Assembly: GCF_910584445.1 (NCBI RefSeq)
Contig: NZ_CAJUBO010000006.1
Location: 1-64,000, forward strand
DNA length: 64,000 bases
Direction: 5' to 3'
From: an uncultured Desulfovibrio sp.
GTDB taxonomy: Bacteria > Desulfobacterota > Desulfovibrionia > Desulfovibrionales > Desulfovibrionaceae
Under the pieces are notes generated by a model. It ran no database searches. It was not told the origin of the DNA and worked only from the letters and a program-made list of their open reading frames with translations. Made by a program: the position numbers and the translations under genes. How positions within the stretch are numbered: the first letter of the stretch is position 1; each line of letters begins with the position of its first letter. Below are positions 10,365 through 19,106 of this stretch, in pieces.

Positions 10365-10407
10365 GGAAGATCTCTGTCCTGCGGATATTTTCCTCAGCAA
10401 AATGCTT
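10231..10407 (-). repeat. Dispersed repeat family B, copy 1
   Basis: Read on the minus strand it begins AAAGCATTTTGCTGAGG, has a CTGAGGAA/TTCCTCAG stem, then GTTTCGCTGCC, GCGGGACAAGCGG and GGCGGAAAAGCGTGG, ending at GCGAAAACG. Copy 2 at 40776-41077 matches across the whole length, and copies 3 and 4 match partly. The 3' end of the metallophosphoesterase gene lies inside it. Confidence 0.85.
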
Positions 10408-10526
10408 TCATGATTTCTGGCGGTCGCGCGGCGGCCGCCGTGTCCATGCAACCTTCAGACGGCACGCGCCCAAAGCCCGTCCGCGCGGGAATGTCCGCGC
10501 CTGCCGCCATGCATCCAGGAGCGTCC

Positions 10527-13205
10527 ATGCGCCATCTCGTCCTCCGCCTTTTCCTCGCGATCTTCCTGCTTGTCCCCGGTGCGCCCCTTTTCGCCAAGGA
10601 CACCGCCATGCCTGTTTCGACCGCAGCGCAGGCGGTCTCTCCTGTCCGGCAGGCCAGCATCCTCACGCGCCTGCCCAACGGACTCCTTGTCTATATCCTC
10701 AGGGACGCCCGCTTCCCCCTCGTCTGCACGCGCCTCTATGTCCGCACAGGCTCCGCCAATGAGGAGCCGCAACACGCGGGCATCAGCCATGTGCTGGAGC
10801 ACATGGTCTTCAAGGGGACCGACCATCGCCCCAAGGGCCAGATCGCCCGCGATGTGGAGGCGCTCGGCGGCTACCTCAACGCGGCCACGAGCTTCGACAA
10901 GACCTGGTACCTCACCGACATGCCCGCCCGCCACTGGCGCGTGGGCATGGAGGTGGTCAGGGAAATGGCGTTTCAGGCCACCCTGGACCCGGCCGAGCTG
11001 GAGGCGGAAAAAAACGTCGTCATTTCCGAGCTGCAACGGGGTGAGGATTCTCCCCAGCGCAAGCTGTACGAGAACCTCCAGACGGCCGCGCTCTCGAACA
11101 CGCCCTACGGACGGCCCATCATCGGCTATGCCGACACCATCCGGTCCATCACCGCCGGGGATCTCCGCGCCTATGTGGACCGCTGGTACCAGCCGGACAA
11201 CATGATGCTCCTCGTGGCGGGCGATATCGAGCCTGAAGCCGTGCTCGCCCACGCCCAGGCCCTGTTCGGCGGCCTGCGCAACAGTTCCGACCTCGCCGTG
11301 CCCCCGCCGCTGGACCTGGCGGCCGCTCCCGGGGGCGCGCGGGTCGAGGTCGCGCGCGGCCCCTGGAACAAGGTCTATCTCGGCATCGCGTTTCCCGCGC
11401 CGGGGCTGCGCGATCTGCGCTCCGTGGATCTGGATGTCCTCTGTTACCTGCTCGGGGGCGACGGCACATCCGCCCTGTATCGCAAATACAAGTACGAGCG
11501 CCGGCTGGTGGACAGCATCAGCGTGGACAACATGAGTCTTGCCCGCGCCGGGCTGCTCACCATCACCGCCCAGCTGGACGCCGACAAGGTGGAGACCTTC
11601 TGGAACGAGCTGACCCGTGACCTCGCCCGGCTTTCCGCGGGCGAGTTCACGCCCGAGGCCGTGGCGCGCGCCAAGTTCAACCTTGAGGACGGCATGGACC
11701 GCGCCGGGGAGACGCTCAACGGCCTTGCCGCCTGGAAGGGGACCATCCAGTTCGACCTTGGCGGCGAACAGGCGGAGCGCAACCTGCGCTTCACCCAGCG
11801 CAATGTGGACAGCGCGCAACTGCAAAACGCCATCGGCCTGTGGTTCGACCCGGCCAGGGCGCGGGTGCGGGCGCTGGCGCCGGAAGGCGCGGACCCGGAC
11901 CTTGCGGCGCGGCTGGAAACGACCCTGCGCGCGAACTGGAACACCGCCCCGCAAGGCGTGGCTGCGCCCGGACCCCGTGAGGGGAACACCGCCGCCCGCG
12001 AGACGGTGGAACTCGGGAACGGCCGCACGCTCATCCTCATCCCGGACGCGACCGTGCCCTATGTGTCGCTGGATCTGCTCTTCACCGGGGGCAACGCCCT
12101 GCTTTCCCCGCAACAGCAGGGCCTCGCGGACCTGACCGCGCGCCTGCTCGCGGACGGCTGCGCCGATCTGGACGCCCAGGGCATGGAGCGCTGGCTCGCC
12201 GAGCGGGCGGCTTCAGCGGGAGCCTCGGCGGGCTTGCAGAGTTTCGGCATCGCCCTGACAGGTCCCTCGCGCTTCAATGCCGACTACTTCGCCCTTCTCC
12301 GCGACATGCTCGCCAGGCCGCGCTTTGAACGCCGGGAACTGGCGCGCGAGGTGGAGAACATGCAGTCCGCCATCCGCCAGCGCGCGGACAGGCCACTCGC
12401 CTACATGTTCGCGCGGGTAAGCCCGTTCCTCTTCCCCGGCGGGCAGCCCTACGGCTACGACAGCCTGGGCACGCCGGAGCTGCTCGCGGGCTATGACGAG
12501 TCCGCCGTGCGCGCCTTCTGGAAGCGCCAGAGCGCCCAGCCCTGGGTGCTCTCCGTGGCCGGGACGTTCGACCGCGAGGCCGTCATCGCCTTCGCCAAAA
12601 GCCTGCCCGCGCCCGATGCGGCGCCCGTGGCGGTCCCCACGCCGCGCTGGAACGCGGACAAGCGCCTCGCCCTGACCCTGGCCGGCCGGAATCAGGCGCA
12701 CCTGCTCCAGATCTTCCCCACCGTGCCGCTCACCCATCCCGACGCCCCGGCGCTCCTGCTCCTGCAATCCGTGCTTTCAGGGCAGAGCGGGCTTTTGTTC
12801 ACCCGGCTGCGGGACGAGCAGGGCCTGGGCTACACGGTGACGGCCTTCAACCGCAACATGCCTGAGGCGGCGTTCATGGCCTTGTACATCGGCACCACGC
12901 CCGACAAGCTGGAACAGGCCCGCAAGGGCTTTGCGGAGGTCATCGCCGGCATCCGTGAAAAGCCCCTGCCGGAGGCGACCCTCCGCGCCGGGTCCAGCCG
13001 CCTTCTGGGCGAATACCTGCGCGACCGCCAGAGCCTCGCCGCCCGCGCGGGGGAGGCGGCCACGGACGCCCTGCTCCACTACCCGCCGGACTTTCAGAAA
13101 GCCCTGCTGGACAGGGCCGCGGCCCTGAGCGCCGAAGAGGTGCGCGCCGTGGCCCGCAAATACCTTCTCCCGAACGATGCCTATGATGTGACCCTGCTCC
13201 CCTGA
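10527..13205 (+). CDS. Two-domain M16 family zinc peptidase (periplasmic)
   Basis: An 892-residue pitrilysin-type metallopeptidase. After a signal peptide (residues 1-23, ending near APLFAKD), the first M16 domain carries the inverted zinc motif HVLEH at 88-92 and the downstream glutamate region (ELEAEKNVVISELQRG). A middle domain and a second, inactive M16 domain follow, with the RDEQGLGYTVTAF segment that closes the clam-shell. The layout matches the PqqL-type group of single-chain enzymes. ATG 10527 is chosen because it gives a clean signal peptide and has AGGAG upstream. Confidence 0.92.
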   Translation: MRHLVLRLFLAIFLLVPGAPLFAKDTAMPVSTAAQAVSPVRQASILTRLPNGLLVYILRDARFPLVCTRLYVRTGSANEEPQHAGISHVLEHMVFKGTDHRPKGQIARDVEALGGYLNAATSFDKTWYLTDMPARHWRVGMEVVREMAFQATLDPAELEAEKNVVISELQRGEDSPQRKLYENLQTAALSNTPYGRPIIGYADTIRSITAGDLRAYVDRWYQPDNMMLLVAGDIEPEAVLAHAQALFGGLRNSSDLAVPPPLDLAAAPGGARVEVARGPWNKVYLGIAFPAPGLRDLRSVDLDVLCYLLGGDGTSALYRKYKYERRLVDSISVDNMSLARAGLLTITAQLDADKVETFWNELTRDLARLSAGEFTPEAVARAKFNLEDGMDRAGETLNGLAAWKGTIQFDLGGEQAERNLRFTQRNVDSAQLQNAIGLWFDPARARVRALAPEGADPDLAARLETTLRANWNTAPQGVAAPGPREGNTAARETVELGNGRTLILIPDATVPYVSLDLLFTGGNALLSPQQQGLADLTARLLADGCADLDAQGMERWLAERAASAGASAGLQSFGIALTGPSRFNADYFALLRDMLARPRFERRELAREVENMQSAIRQRADRPLAYMFARVSPFLFPGGQPYGYDSLGTPELLAGYDESAVRAFWKRQSAQPWVLSVAGTFDREAVIAFAKSLPAPDAAPVAVPTPRWNADKRLALTLAGRNQAHLLQIFPTVPLTHPDAPALLLLQSVLSGQSGLLFTRLRDEQGLGYTVTAFNRNMPEAAFMALYIGTTPDKLEQARKGFAEVIAGIREKPLPEATLRAGSSRLLGEYLRDRQSLAARAGEAATDALLHYPPDFQKALLDRAAALSAEEVRAVARKYLLPNDAYDVTLLP

Positions 13206-13221
13206 GGGGGGTCCGTCCGGT

Positions 13222-13255
13222 GGCGTCCCGCGCGGCCTCGCGGGGCGCCGCCCTT
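13222..13255 (+). terminator. Hairpin after the M16 peptidase gene
   Basis: GGCGTCCCGCG (13222-13232) pairs with CGCGGGGCGCC (13239-13249) through 11 pairs including one wobble, with a 6-base loop. Only a short TTT follows, so it may be a weak intrinsic terminator. Confidence 0.45.
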
Positions 13256-13319
13256 TACTTCCGCCCCTGACTTGCGTATCCATGGGAAAAATTTTCCCCC
13301 TGAAAACCAAGGAAGATCC

Positions 13320-13697
13320 ATGAGCAAGGACGAGACAGCCGCGCCCTCCCGCATCCGCTACCGCTACGAAATGGCCCCGGAGGCCCGCCTCCAGGCCGCC
13401 CACGGCGTCTGGGGCGGCATCAATCCCCAGGGCGAGATCGAAATGAATTTTTATCACGAGAGCGACGCGCTGCCCGCCTGCTCCGAGCAGATCATCGCCC
13501 CCGACGGCTCGCTCGGCCACGAGATCATCCCCGGCAACGACGAGGTGCGCGACATCACGCGGCACATCCACAGCCGCGTCCTGCTCAACTACCACACCGC
13601 CCGCGCCGTGCTGGAGTGGCTCGAAGACCGCGTGGCCGCGCTGGAGGAAGAAGGCGGCGGCGAAATGTTCACCCCCGATGCGGGCCTGGAACAATAA
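13320..13697 (+). CDS. Conserved-looking hypothetical protein
   Basis: A 125-residue soluble, acidic protein of unknown function. It has no signal peptide or membrane segment. Notable stretches are AHGVWGGINPQGEIEMNFYHESD and a C-terminal helix with many glutamates before EEEGGGEMF. The ATG at 13320 has AAGGAAG at good spacing. It lies just before miaB (17 bases apart), so the two are probably co-transcribed. Confidence 0.8.
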   Translation: MSKDETAAPSRIRYRYEMAPEARLQAAHGVWGGINPQGEIEMNFYHESDALPACSEQIIAPDGSLGHEIIPGNDEVRDITRHIHSRVLLNYHTARAVLEWLEDRVAALEEEGGGEMFTPDAGLEQ

Positions 13698-13714
13698 CCG
13701 CGCCACAGGCCGCC

Positions 13715-15085
13715 ATGCAGCCACGCTCCTACCACATCATCACCTTTGGCTGCCAGATGAACGTCCACGATTCCGGGTGGCTGGGCGCCGCGCTGGAAAC
13801 GCGGGGCTTTGCAACGGCGCCGCTCGAGGACGCGCAGGTCGTCATCATCAACACCTGCTCGGTGCGGGAAAAGCCGGAACAAAAAGTCATGAGCGCCCTG
13901 GGCCGGGTCCGGCAGGCCACGGGCGACGATGCGCGCGTCCTGGTGGCCGTGACGGGCTGCGTGGCGCAGCAGCTGGGGTCCGCTCTGTTCGAGCGCTCGC
14001 CCCAGGTGCGCCTGGTGGCCGGGAGCGACGGCATCGCCCAGGCCCCACAAGCCATCGAGCGCCTGCTGCGCGAGCCGGAGACCCGGCTCGCACTGTGCGC
14101 CTTCACCCCGGGCTTTCCGGAACGCGAGCCGGCGCCCGGCCGCCTCGGCGCGCCTTCGGCCCTGGTGACCATCATGCAGGGCTGCGACAATTTCTGTGCC
14201 TACTGCATCGTGCCCTTTACGCGCGGGCGCCAGAAATCCCGCGCCGCCGGCGCCATCCTTGAGGAATGCAGGCTGTGCATTGCCCGGGGCGCGCGCGAGA
14301 TCACCCTGCTTGGGCAAAACGTCAACGCCTACGGGCAGGACAAAACGGGGGACGGCACCAGTTTCTTCCGCCTGCTGGAGCGGGTCGCCGCCCTGCCCGG
14401 CCTTGAGCGTCTGCGTTATGTGACGCCCCACCCCAAGGATATGGGCGCGGACGATGTCGCCGCCTTCGCCACGCTGCCGGCGCTGTGCCCCCGCCTGCAC
14501 CTGCCGCTGCAATCGGGTTCGGACGCGGTGCTCGCGCGCATGCGGCGCAGATATGACAGCGCCGCCTTTTTGCGCCTTGTGCGGGACCTGCGCGCCGCCC
14601 GCCCCGATCTTGCGCTTTCGACCGATCTTATCGTGGGCTTCCCCGGCGAGACCGAAGCGGACTTCCAGGCCACGCTGGAGATGATGGAAGCCTGCGGCTT
14701 CATGTCCAGTTTTTCCTTCTGCTATTCGGACAGGCCGGGCGCGGCGGCCACGCGCTTTCCCGACAAGGTGGCGCCGCACGTGCAGCATGAGCGGCTGGAA
14801 CGCCTGCAGGCGCTTCAGGACAGGCTCGGACAACGCTGGCTGGATGCCCGCGTGGGCCAGTCCACCACGCTCCTGCTGGAGGCGAAGAGCCGCAGGCAGG
14901 GGGAACCCGGCGGGGCGGAAGGTCCCGACGCCCGCGAAGACTGGCAGGGCCGCGACCCCTATGGCGTGCCTGTCCATGTCTCCCTGCCCGCCCATGCGGA
15001 TCACGCCGGCAGCCTGATCCCGGTGCGTATCATCGAGTCCAGGCGCCACAGCCTTGTGGCTCAGGCGCTGCCGCCGCAAGGCTGA
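13715..15085 (+). CDS. miaB: tRNA-2-methylthio-N6-dimethylallyladenosine synthase
   Basis: A 456-residue radical SAM methylthiotransferase that adds the methylthio group to i6A37 of tRNAs reading UNN codons. The N-terminal domain has the three cysteines of the auxiliary cluster in FGCQMN, NTCSV and TGCVAQ. The radical SAM motif is CDNFCAYC near residue 157. LPLQSGSD and the C-terminal TRAM-like domain (WLDARVGQSTTLLLEA onward) are present. A methionine at 13715 gives the expected MiaB N-terminus; longer frames read into the preceding gene. Confidence 0.96.
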   Translation: MQPRSYHIITFGCQMNVHDSGWLGAALETRGFATAPLEDAQVVIINTCSVREKPEQKVMSALGRVRQATGDDARVLVAVTGCVAQQLGSALFERSPQVRLVAGSDGIAQAPQAIERLLREPETRLALCAFTPGFPEREPAPGRLGAPSALVTIMQGCDNFCAYCIVPFTRGRQKSRAAGAILEECRLCIARGAREITLLGQNVNAYGQDKTGDGTSFFRLLERVAALPGLERLRYVTPHPKDMGADDVAAFATLPALCPRLHLPLQSGSDAVLARMRRRYDSAAFLRLVRDLRAARPDLALSTDLIVGFPGETEADFQATLEMMEACGFMSSFSFCYSDRPGAAATRFPDKVAPHVQHERLERLQALQDRLGQRWLDARVGQSTTLLLEAKSRRQGEPGGAEGPDAREDWQGRDPYGVPVHVSLPAHADHAGSLIPVRIIESRRHSLVAQALPPQG

Positions 15086-15279
15086 ACCGCCCCTTCCGGG
15101 CGCCTCTTCCCCGCAGGCCCCGCCCAAGAAAATCCGCCCGCGAGAAAATTTTGAGAAAAAATATAATATCCTTGTTTTCTTGAAAATATCGATACAGCGG
15201 CCACGATTTCCGCCCCCGGCGCCCTCTAAAGGTTTTGCCGCCATATTCCGATAGGCTGGCATAAGGGATGGGAACTGCC

Positions 15280-15687
15280 ATGCTGGACTATCGCCGCTTC
15301 AAGGAAATCAACGACCTTTTTGCTTCCGGCCAGACGGAAAAGGCGCGGCATCTGCTCATGGAGATGCAGTCGCGCTGCATTGCCCTGCGCGATGAGATGA
15401 GCATGCTCAAAATTCGCCTGCAAAGCCTTGAGGATGTCCTCTACCTCGCGCAAAACCTGTTCGAGGAGAACGGGTTTTACTGGCTCCACACGGGCGGCGT
15501 GCGCCAGGGACCCTTCTGCCCCCGCTGTTACGAGACCGAAGGCGGACTCATCCGCCTCGACAAAAGAAAACACGGGCTGGAGTGCCCCTGCTGCCGCGCG
15601 ACCTATGAGCATCTGCCCGCGCTGGAGGCCGCGGCTTCTTCCGGCATGAAGGCCGGCGCCGCCAGGATCCTGCACTTCGCGCGCTGA
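15280..15687 (+). CDS. Hypothetical protein with coiled coil and C-terminal zinc ribbon
   Basis: A 135-residue protein. The first ~65 residues are helical and probably coiled coil (RFKEINDLF to LYLAQNLF). The second half has two CxxC pairs, GPFCPRCYE and LECPCCRAT, that could form a zinc ribbon. The start at 15280 is preferred to 15268, where the AAGGG sits directly against the ATG. It lies upstream of the flagellin promoter; a role in motility would be a guess. Confidence 0.75.
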   Translation: MLDYRRFKEINDLFASGQTEKARHLLMEMQSRCIALRDEMSMLKIRLQSLEDVLYLAQNLFEENGFYWLHTGGVRQGPFCPRCYETEGGLIRLDKRKHGLECPCCRATYEHLPALEAAASSGMKAGAARILHFAR

Positions 15688-15709
15688 CTCCCCGAGGGAC
15701 GAACGATGA

Positions 15710-15726
15710 TGGCACAAAAATTGCTT
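15710..15726 (+). promoter_or_regulatory. Sigma-54 promoter upstream of flagellin
   Basis: TGGCAC, five A residues, then TTGCTT. The -24 GG (15711-15712) and -12 GC (15723-15724) are 12 bases apart, matching the RpoN consensus. The expected transcription start is near 15736, giving a ~280-base flagellin leader that includes the CA repeat. Confidence 0.8.
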
Positions 15727-15808
15727 CTCTACGATACATGCGTCAACGTGCTGTTCCCGTCGTCTTCCATCGCCGGAGGCTGAAGATGCGCGCCTGCATG
15801 ATTTTTGC

Positions 15809-15851
<43 letters not shown>

Positions 15852-16014
15852 TAACACCGCGTTTTAACAGTCTTCCCGCGATACATCCGCCAGTAGCTGC
15901 GGGTTTCTCCCCCGGGCTGCGTCCTTCCGCCTCCGTAATATCCCATCTTCCCGGAATCATAGCTGAAATTTTGCACTGTCGCGCGTCCTTCGCCGCTGCC
16001 CAAGGGGGCGCGTG

Positions 16015-17649
16015 ATGGTCTCCCTCAACACCAATATGCTAGCTGCCAACACGGCCGGAAACCTGAAAAACAGCTACTCCCGTCTTGCAACCTCGGTGGA
16101 GCGGCTGTCTTCCGGGTTGCGGGTCAATTCGGCGGATGACGATGCCGCCGGGCTGGCTATCAGGGAGCTGATGCGGGCGGACATCGCGGCGCTCCAGCAG
16201 GGCGTGCGCAACGCCAATGACGCCATTTCCATGATCCAGGTGGCCGATGGGGCGCTGGCTGTTATTGATGAAAAGCTCATCCGCATGAAGGAGCTTGCCG
16301 AACAGGCCGCCACCGGAACCTACGATTCCACCCAGCGCCTCATGATCGACTCCGAGTTCAAGGCAATGGCCGAGGAGATCGACCGCATCGCCAAGGCCAC
16401 GGACTTCAATGGCATCAAGCTGCTCGACGGCTCCCGCGAAGGCGAGCATGACGGCAGCGGCCTGGAGGCCACAGGCAGGCTAAAGATCCATTTCGGTTCG
16501 GGCAATGACTCGGCGGAAGATTATTACTATGTTTCCATAGGGGACTGCACACTGTCCGGCTTGGGGTTGAGGGAGCATGAAGTTTTCGACTTGGGAGGGC
16601 AGGATACACACAATAATACAGCTATAACAGGACAGGGAGATGCGTCCAATAATGACTCCTTCCAAAATCCAGCACTAAATGATTATAGTTATACAGCGCC
16701 ACTTCATTATACAACTGATAATTTGATACAAATTCAAGATATCATTCCAAACCAAGGAACATGGTACACAACAGCAAATAGTACACAATTTAGTCAAAAT
16801 TTTATGTTTGTTATCCCAAAAGGGGCTAAAAGCATCACTATTAATATGTATGGTTCATATAGTGGCGGGAAATATCCTGGTGATAACGACATACAACTTT
16901 TTACAAAGTCAGGGATACATCTTGCTGGAACACCACTAGATGATATATCTTTTGATATATGGAATGGTATTGACAATTCAATATCTGGAAATAGCAATCA
17001 GCTTGGATTTACATCTTCTGATGAAACACAACTAAATGACGGTGGGGGAAAGTATGACCCAACGGGGAAAAATCTTAACTACACTTCATATAACGGAATG
17101 AATATTGGTTACTCTGGGGACGCCGATAGATATGATGCTAATCCAAATAATGGCATTCCTGATACATGGGAAGATTATGAAACTCTGACTATAGATGAGG
17201 CAACAGAAGATTTAATTGTCTGGTTTCCAGGAATTCTTTCTTGTGGAGTAAAAGCTTACTGGGATCCCGCAAGCGTTCCGACTCCCAATCCTGTGAATCC
17301 CTTCAATCCCGATCTTCCCGGTGGGGTCAAGCCCACGGGCGACATCATTTCCATTGATACGCAGGACAAGGCCCAGCAGGCATTGGAGCGCATCGACAAC
17401 TCCATTGTCATCAAGGACAAGGTGCGCGCCAACCTTGGCGCGACACAGAACCGGCTGGAAAATACCGTGACCAACCTCACGGTGCAGGCCGAAAACCTGC
17501 AAGCTGCCGAAGCGCGCATTTCCGATGCCGATGTGGGCATCGAGATGATGCTCTTTGTCCGCAACCAGATTCTGACCCAGGCGGGCGTCGCCATGCTCAG
17601 CCAGGCCAACAGCCTGCCACAGATGATGGCGGGGTTGCTGTCGGCCTAG
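16015..17649 (+). CDS. Flagellin with AT-rich variable central domain
   Basis: A 544-residue filament protein. The conserved N-terminal D0/D1 region spans residues 1-~150 (SLNTNMLAANTAGNL, SSGLRVNSADDDAAGLAI, ANDAISMIQVADGAL) and the C-terminal D1/D0 region ~435-544 (NLTVQAENLQAAEARI, ISDADVGIEMM, MLSQANSLPQMM). Between them (~16530-17270) the DNA becomes visibly AT-rich and codon use changes, encoding an Asn/Thr/Ser/Tyr-rich, probably beta-sheet segment. Two cysteines, ~178 and ~410, flank this insert. Start ATG 16015 has AAGGGGG seven bases upstream; the GTG just before it is less well spaced. Two glycosyltransferase genes follow. Confidence 0.95.
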   Translation: MVSLNTNMLAANTAGNLKNSYSRLATSVERLSSGLRVNSADDDAAGLAIRELMRADIAALQQGVRNANDAISMIQVADGALAVIDEKLIRMKELAEQAATGTYDSTQRLMIDSEFKAMAEEIDRIAKATDFNGIKLLDGSREGEHDGSGLEATGRLKIHFGSGNDSAEDYYYVSIGDCTLSGLGLREHEVFDLGGQDTHNNTAITGQGDASNNDSFQNPALNDYSYTAPLHYTTDNLIQIQDIIPNQGTWYTTANSTQFSQNFMFVIPKGAKSITINMYGSYSGGKYPGDNDIQLFTKSGIHLAGTPLDDISFDIWNGIDNSISGNSNQLGFTSSDETQLNDGGGKYDPTGKNLNYTSYNGMNIGYSGDADRYDANPNNGIPDTWEDYETLTIDEATEDLIVWFPGILSCGVKAYWDPASVPTPNPVNPFNPDLPGGVKPTGDIISIDTQDKAQQALERIDNSIVIKDKVRANLGATQNRLENTVTNLTVQAENLQAAEARISDADVGIEMMLFVRNQILTQAGVAMLSQANSLPQMMAGLLSA

Positions 17650-17677
17650 CTCCGGTCGCCTCCCGCATGCGTCATCG

Positions 17678-17701
17678 CCCCGGCCTGAAAAACCGCCGGG
17701 G
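17678..17701 (+). terminator. Hairpin after flagellin
   Basis: CCCCGGC (17678-17684) and GCCGGGG (17695-17701) form a perfect 7-bp stem with a 10-base A-rich loop, 29 bases after the flagellin stop. There is no U-tract, so it may serve mRNA stability rather than termination. Confidence 0.4.
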
Positions 17702-17825
17702 ATGCTAACGCTTTCTTCGTTCCCTCGTGGAAAGGCCCGCTTGTCTCCCGCCGGTGCATGGACTACCATGCGGCAGCAGACGTCACGGCCGGACCCCGCT
17801 CCGGCCCCCTCCGCGAGAGTGCCCC

Positions 17826-19106
17826 ATGGAGAAATTCCTTGTCTTGCAGGCCGCGCGCTTTGGCGATCTTGTCCAAAGCAAGCGGCTGGTCCTCACCCTC
17901 CAGACGCAGGGGCAGGTGCATCTTGCCGTGGATGAAAGCCTGGAAACGCTGGCGCGTCTGCTCTATCCGGATGCCGTCATCCATCCGCTCTTCCTCCACG
18001 GGCATGACGAGGCGCGGGCCATGGCGGCGAACCGCCCGGCCTTTGCAGCGCTGCGCGCGCTCCGCCCGGATGCGGTCTATAACTGCAACTTTTCCGGCCT
18101 TACCGGAGCCATCTGCCGCCTCTTCGCGCCGGAAAGGGTCATCGGTTACCGCCCGGCCCCGGCCTCGGAAGGCGGCCTTCTCCGTTCGCCCTGGGCGCGG
18201 CTCGCCTTTCAGCTGAGCAGGGGACGGCGGCCCTCCCCTCTGAATCTGGTGGATTTCTGGGCCTGGTTCGCGCCGTCCCCGCTGGCGCCGGAGCGCGTCA
18301 ATCCCGTGGCAAGGCCCGGAGGCCAGGGCCTCGGCGTGGCGCTTGCCGGACGCGAGGCGCGCCGTTCGCTGCCGTCGCCCGTGCTGGCGAGCGTGATCCA
18401 GACGCTCTCCGGCCTTCTGGGCGGTCCGCGCATCGTCCTTTTGGGCAGCGCCGCCGAACGCCCCGCCGCGCACAGGCTCCTGCGGCTGCTGCCGCCCAGA
18501 ATGACGCGGCAGGTCGAGGACCTCAGCGGCAAAACGGACTGGCGGGGCCTGGCGGATGCCGTCACGGGGCTGGATGCTCTCGTCACGCCCGATACGGGCG
18601 TCATGCACCTGGCCGCGCATCTGGGGGTGCCCACGCTGGCCTTTTTCCTCTCGTCCGCCTGGTGCCACGAGACCGGTCCCTATGGCCTGGGGCACAGCGT
18701 ATGGCAGGCCTGCCCCGCCTGCGCGCCCTGTCTGGAATCCGCCCCGTGCCCCCGCAATGTGGCCTGCCTTGATGCGTTTCGGGACGAGCACTTCCCGCGC
18801 CTTCTGGCCCGCGCCTGGGCCGCCCCCGATGCAGGCGCCGCGCCCGCGCTTCCCGCCGGGCTGCAATGCTGGCAAAGCGGGTTGGACGCCCTCGGCGCGA
18901 CCCTGCGCCTCTCGGCGGGTGAAGACGCGGATGGCCGCCTGCGCCGGAGCGCCCGCGCCCTGCTGGCGGAATGGCTGGGCCTTCCGCCGGGAGCGGTGGC
19001 GGACGCCGCGCCCGACACCCCTGAAACGGCCGGCGAGTTGCGCCGCCTCCGGGAACTTCTGCTGCCCGACTCCGAATGGATGCTGCCGCAAGGGAGGTAC
19101 GCATGA
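17826..19106 (+). CDS. Glycosyltransferase family 9 (heptosyltransferase-like), probable flagellin modification
   Basis: A 426-residue GT-B enzyme. It starts KFLVLQAARFGDLVQSKR, the GT9 N-terminal loop, and has the C-terminal TPDTGVMHLAAHLGVPTLAFF motif typical of ADP-heptose:LPS heptosyltransferases. A cysteine-rich segment (ACPACAPCLESAPCPRNVAC) follows, then a ~110-residue C-terminal extension. Because it lies directly downstream of flagellin and overlaps a CgeB-like transferase by 4 bp, I infer a role in flagellin glycosylation rather than LPS core synthesis. ATG 17826 is the best start. Confidence 0.85.
   Translation: MEKFLVLQAARFGDLVQSKRLVLTLQTQGQVHLAVDESLETLARLLYPDAVIHPLFLHGHDEARAMAANRPAFAALRALRPDAVYNCNFSGLTGAICRLFAPERVIGYRPAPASEGGLLRSPWARLAFQLSRGRRPSPLNLVDFWAWFAPSPLAPERVNPVARPGGQGLGVALAGREARRSLPSPVLASVIQTLSGLLGGPRIVLLGSAAERPAAHRLLRLLPPRMTRQVEDLSGKTDWRGLADAVTGLDALVTPDTGVMHLAAHLGVPTLAFFLSSAWCHETGPYGLGHSVWQACPACAPCLESAPCPRNVACLDAFRDEHFPRLLARAWAAPDAGAAPALPAGLQCWQSGLDALGATLRLSAGEDADGRLRRSARALLAEWLGLPPGAVADAAPDTPETAGELRRLRELLLPDSEWMLPQGRYA

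Noticed and set aside
16531..17270. Independent gene inserted in flagellin
   Set aside because: The AT-rich part is in frame with both flagellin ends and has no own start or stop, so it is a domain and not a separate gene.
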